From: Nostoc sp. CHAB 5715
GTDB lineage: Bacteria > Cyanobacteriota > Cyanobacteriia > Cyanobacteriales > Nostocaceae
Assembly: GCF_020829685.1 (NCBI RefSeq)
Contig: NZ_JAIVFR010000397.1
Location: 1 to 6,359, forward strand
Reading direction: 5' to 3'
Length of the DNA: 6,359 nucleotides
How positions within the stretch are numbered: position 1 is the first letter of the stretch; the number at the start of each line of letters is the position of its first letter. Made by a program: the position numbers and the translations under genes. The notes beneath the pieces were generated by a model. It was given only the letters and a program-made list of their open reading frames with translations. It was not told where the DNA came from and did no database searches. Shown piece after piece: positions 5,601 through 6,359 of the stretch.

Positions 5601-5668
5601 CCTAACTCCTGTACAGACGCGATTAATCGCGTCTCCTAACTCCTGTACAGACGCGATTAATCGCGTCT
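5601..5668 (+). repeat. Two tandem 34-bp repeat units, each with a 20-bp palindrome
   Basis: Units at 5601-5634 and 5635-5668 are identical. Each is cctaactcctgtac followed by the palindrome agacgcgattaatcgcgtct (5615-5634 and 5649-5668). A partial third unit (cctaactc) follows to 5676, just before the ndhF stop. The same 34 bp occurs in opposite orientation at 3877-3910. With the G-rich array these units fill the 180-bp ndhF-ndhD spacer, which holds no gene. Confidence 0.9.
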
Positions 5669-5678
5669 CCTAACTCGC

Positions 5679-6359
5679 TTAAAAAGGTAATTTATCTAGT
5701 AAACCCGATGACCAGCTGATGAATAAACCCAGGACGCTGACGACCGCTAGGATGGTTAACATATAGCCCTGAGATTGCCCAGAAATGCTGTATTTTAAAG
5801 TTTGTCCGCCGAGAATTGTCGCAAACCCAACCAAGTTTACTAGACCATCGACTAAATAGCGATCGCTCCAAGCAGAGATTTTAGATAGTAGTGCGACTGC
5901 ACCCACTACCGTTACCCGATAAACTCGGTCAATATAAAAATCATAACCTAATAAGTCTTGCACAAATCTCCACGCCAAGATTCTGGATCTTGACCAAGCT
6001 TTGTGTAGATAAACTGTAGATCCTACACCTACCCCCACGACGGTAGAAGTAAACAACCCTAATGCCACATACCAATTAATACTTTCCCAATCTGGTAGAA
6101 GATACCATTGCTGTAGCATCAGAGGCACCAGCAGAGTCAAGACTGTGAGAATCACCATTGGTAAGGCCATCTGCCAACCAACTTCTGGGGTGCGACGGGT
6201 TTTCTGTTGCGGTTTACCCCAGAATACTAATCTGAATACTCTGGTCAAGTTTAATGCTGTCAAGCCATTGACCAATAATAAAACCCCAATTACCCAAGGG
6301 CTAATATTCACAAAACCGTCAGCCCATGCTAACATTGCCCAAAAGCTTCCTAGTGGTAG
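5679..6359 (-). CDS. ndhF4: NAD(P)H-quinone oxidoreductase subunit 5, C-terminal part (NdhF4 type)
   Basis: This is the last 226 residues of NdhF/NuoL, the most distal proton-pumping membrane subunit of NDH-1. The frame runs from base 6359 (LPLGSFWAMLAWAD...) to TAA 5681-5679, so the N-terminal two thirds lies outside the window. Hydrophobic segments follow one another: WVIGVLLLVNGLTALNLTRV, ALPMVILTVLTLLVPLML, NWYVALGLFTSTVVGVGVG, and GYMLTILAVVSVLGLFISW near the end. Between the last two, DLLGYDFYIDRVYR is the conserved NdhF linker, leading into the part that in this family forms the lateral helix and anchor. ATG 6335 is internal, not the start. The gene is first of the visible ndhF-ndhD-cupB operon, 180 bp ahead of ndhD. 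Calling it F4 rests on the cupB assignment. Confidence 0.9.
   Translation of the reverse strand, partial: LPLGSFWAMLAWADGFVNISPWVIGVLLLVNGLTALNLTRVFRLVFWGKPQQKTRRTPEVGWQMALPMVILTVLTLLVPLMLQQWYLLPDWESINWYVALGLFTSTVVGVGVGSTVYLHKAWSRSRILAWRFVQDLLGYDFYIDRVYRVTVVGAVALLSKISAWSDRYLVDGLVNLVGFATILGGQTLKYSISGQSQGYMLTILAVVSVLGLFISWSSGLLDKLPF

Overview
The window looks like a chromosomal segment of a filamentous, probably heterocyst-forming (Nostocales-type) cyanobacterium. Four things suggest this: six exact HIP1 octamers (GCGATCGC) in 6.4 kb, abundant short tandem repeats with 7- and 9-bp units, a cyanobacterial CO2-uptake NDH-1 gene set, and the typical cyanobacterial accessory mix of a HRDVHPGN-type Ser/Thr kinase, a UPF0175/DUF3368 toxin-antitoxin pair and a Uma2-family gene. 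The species cannot be named from the sequence alone.

Positions 1-2684 form a decaying accessory region. On the minus strand is the N-terminal part of a Ser/Thr protein kinase that runs off the left edge. Its frame is broken by an apparent 1-nt insertion just after the glycine-rich loop. On the plus strand follow an intact UPF0175 antitoxin-like gene and an overlapping DUF3368/PIN-like toxin gene. The toxin gene is split by a 106-bp insertion with a 5-bp GTTAA direct repeat. A ~205-bp MITE-like element comes next, with perfect 16-bp terminal inverted repeats, a 9-bp flanking direct repeat and four internal hairpins. Last is a Uma2/DUF820 gene with an apparent 1-nt deletion in a C run. So three of the four accessory protein genes are interrupted.

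Positions 2702-6359 hold a minus-strand operon in the order ndhF (C-terminal part, entering from the right edge), ndhD, cupB. These encode the subunits that convert an NDH-1 complex into a CO2-hydrating, proton-pumping form at the thylakoid membrane. NdhF and NdhD are the distal antiporter-like membrane subunits and the Cup protein is the CO2 hydratase subunit. Three observations favour the constitutive, low-affinity set (NdhF4/NdhD4/CupB) over the inducible set (NdhF3/NdhD3/CupA/CupS): the Cup protein is 376 aa, its His85-x4-Arg90 pair sits close to the CupB numbering, and no cupS follows.

Both spacers of this operon (160 and 180 bp) consist almost entirely of repeats. A 34-bp unit containing a perfect 20-bp palindrome occurs once in the cupB-ndhD spacer and twice, in tandem and in opposite orientation, in the ndhD-ndhF spacer, so ndhD is bracketed by inverted repeats. 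A G-rich 9-bp tandem array precedes ndhD. Repeat DNA also appears to supply the last codons and the stop of ndhD. The operon ends convergently, 17 bp from the end of the Uma2 gene, with no evident terminator hairpin between them.
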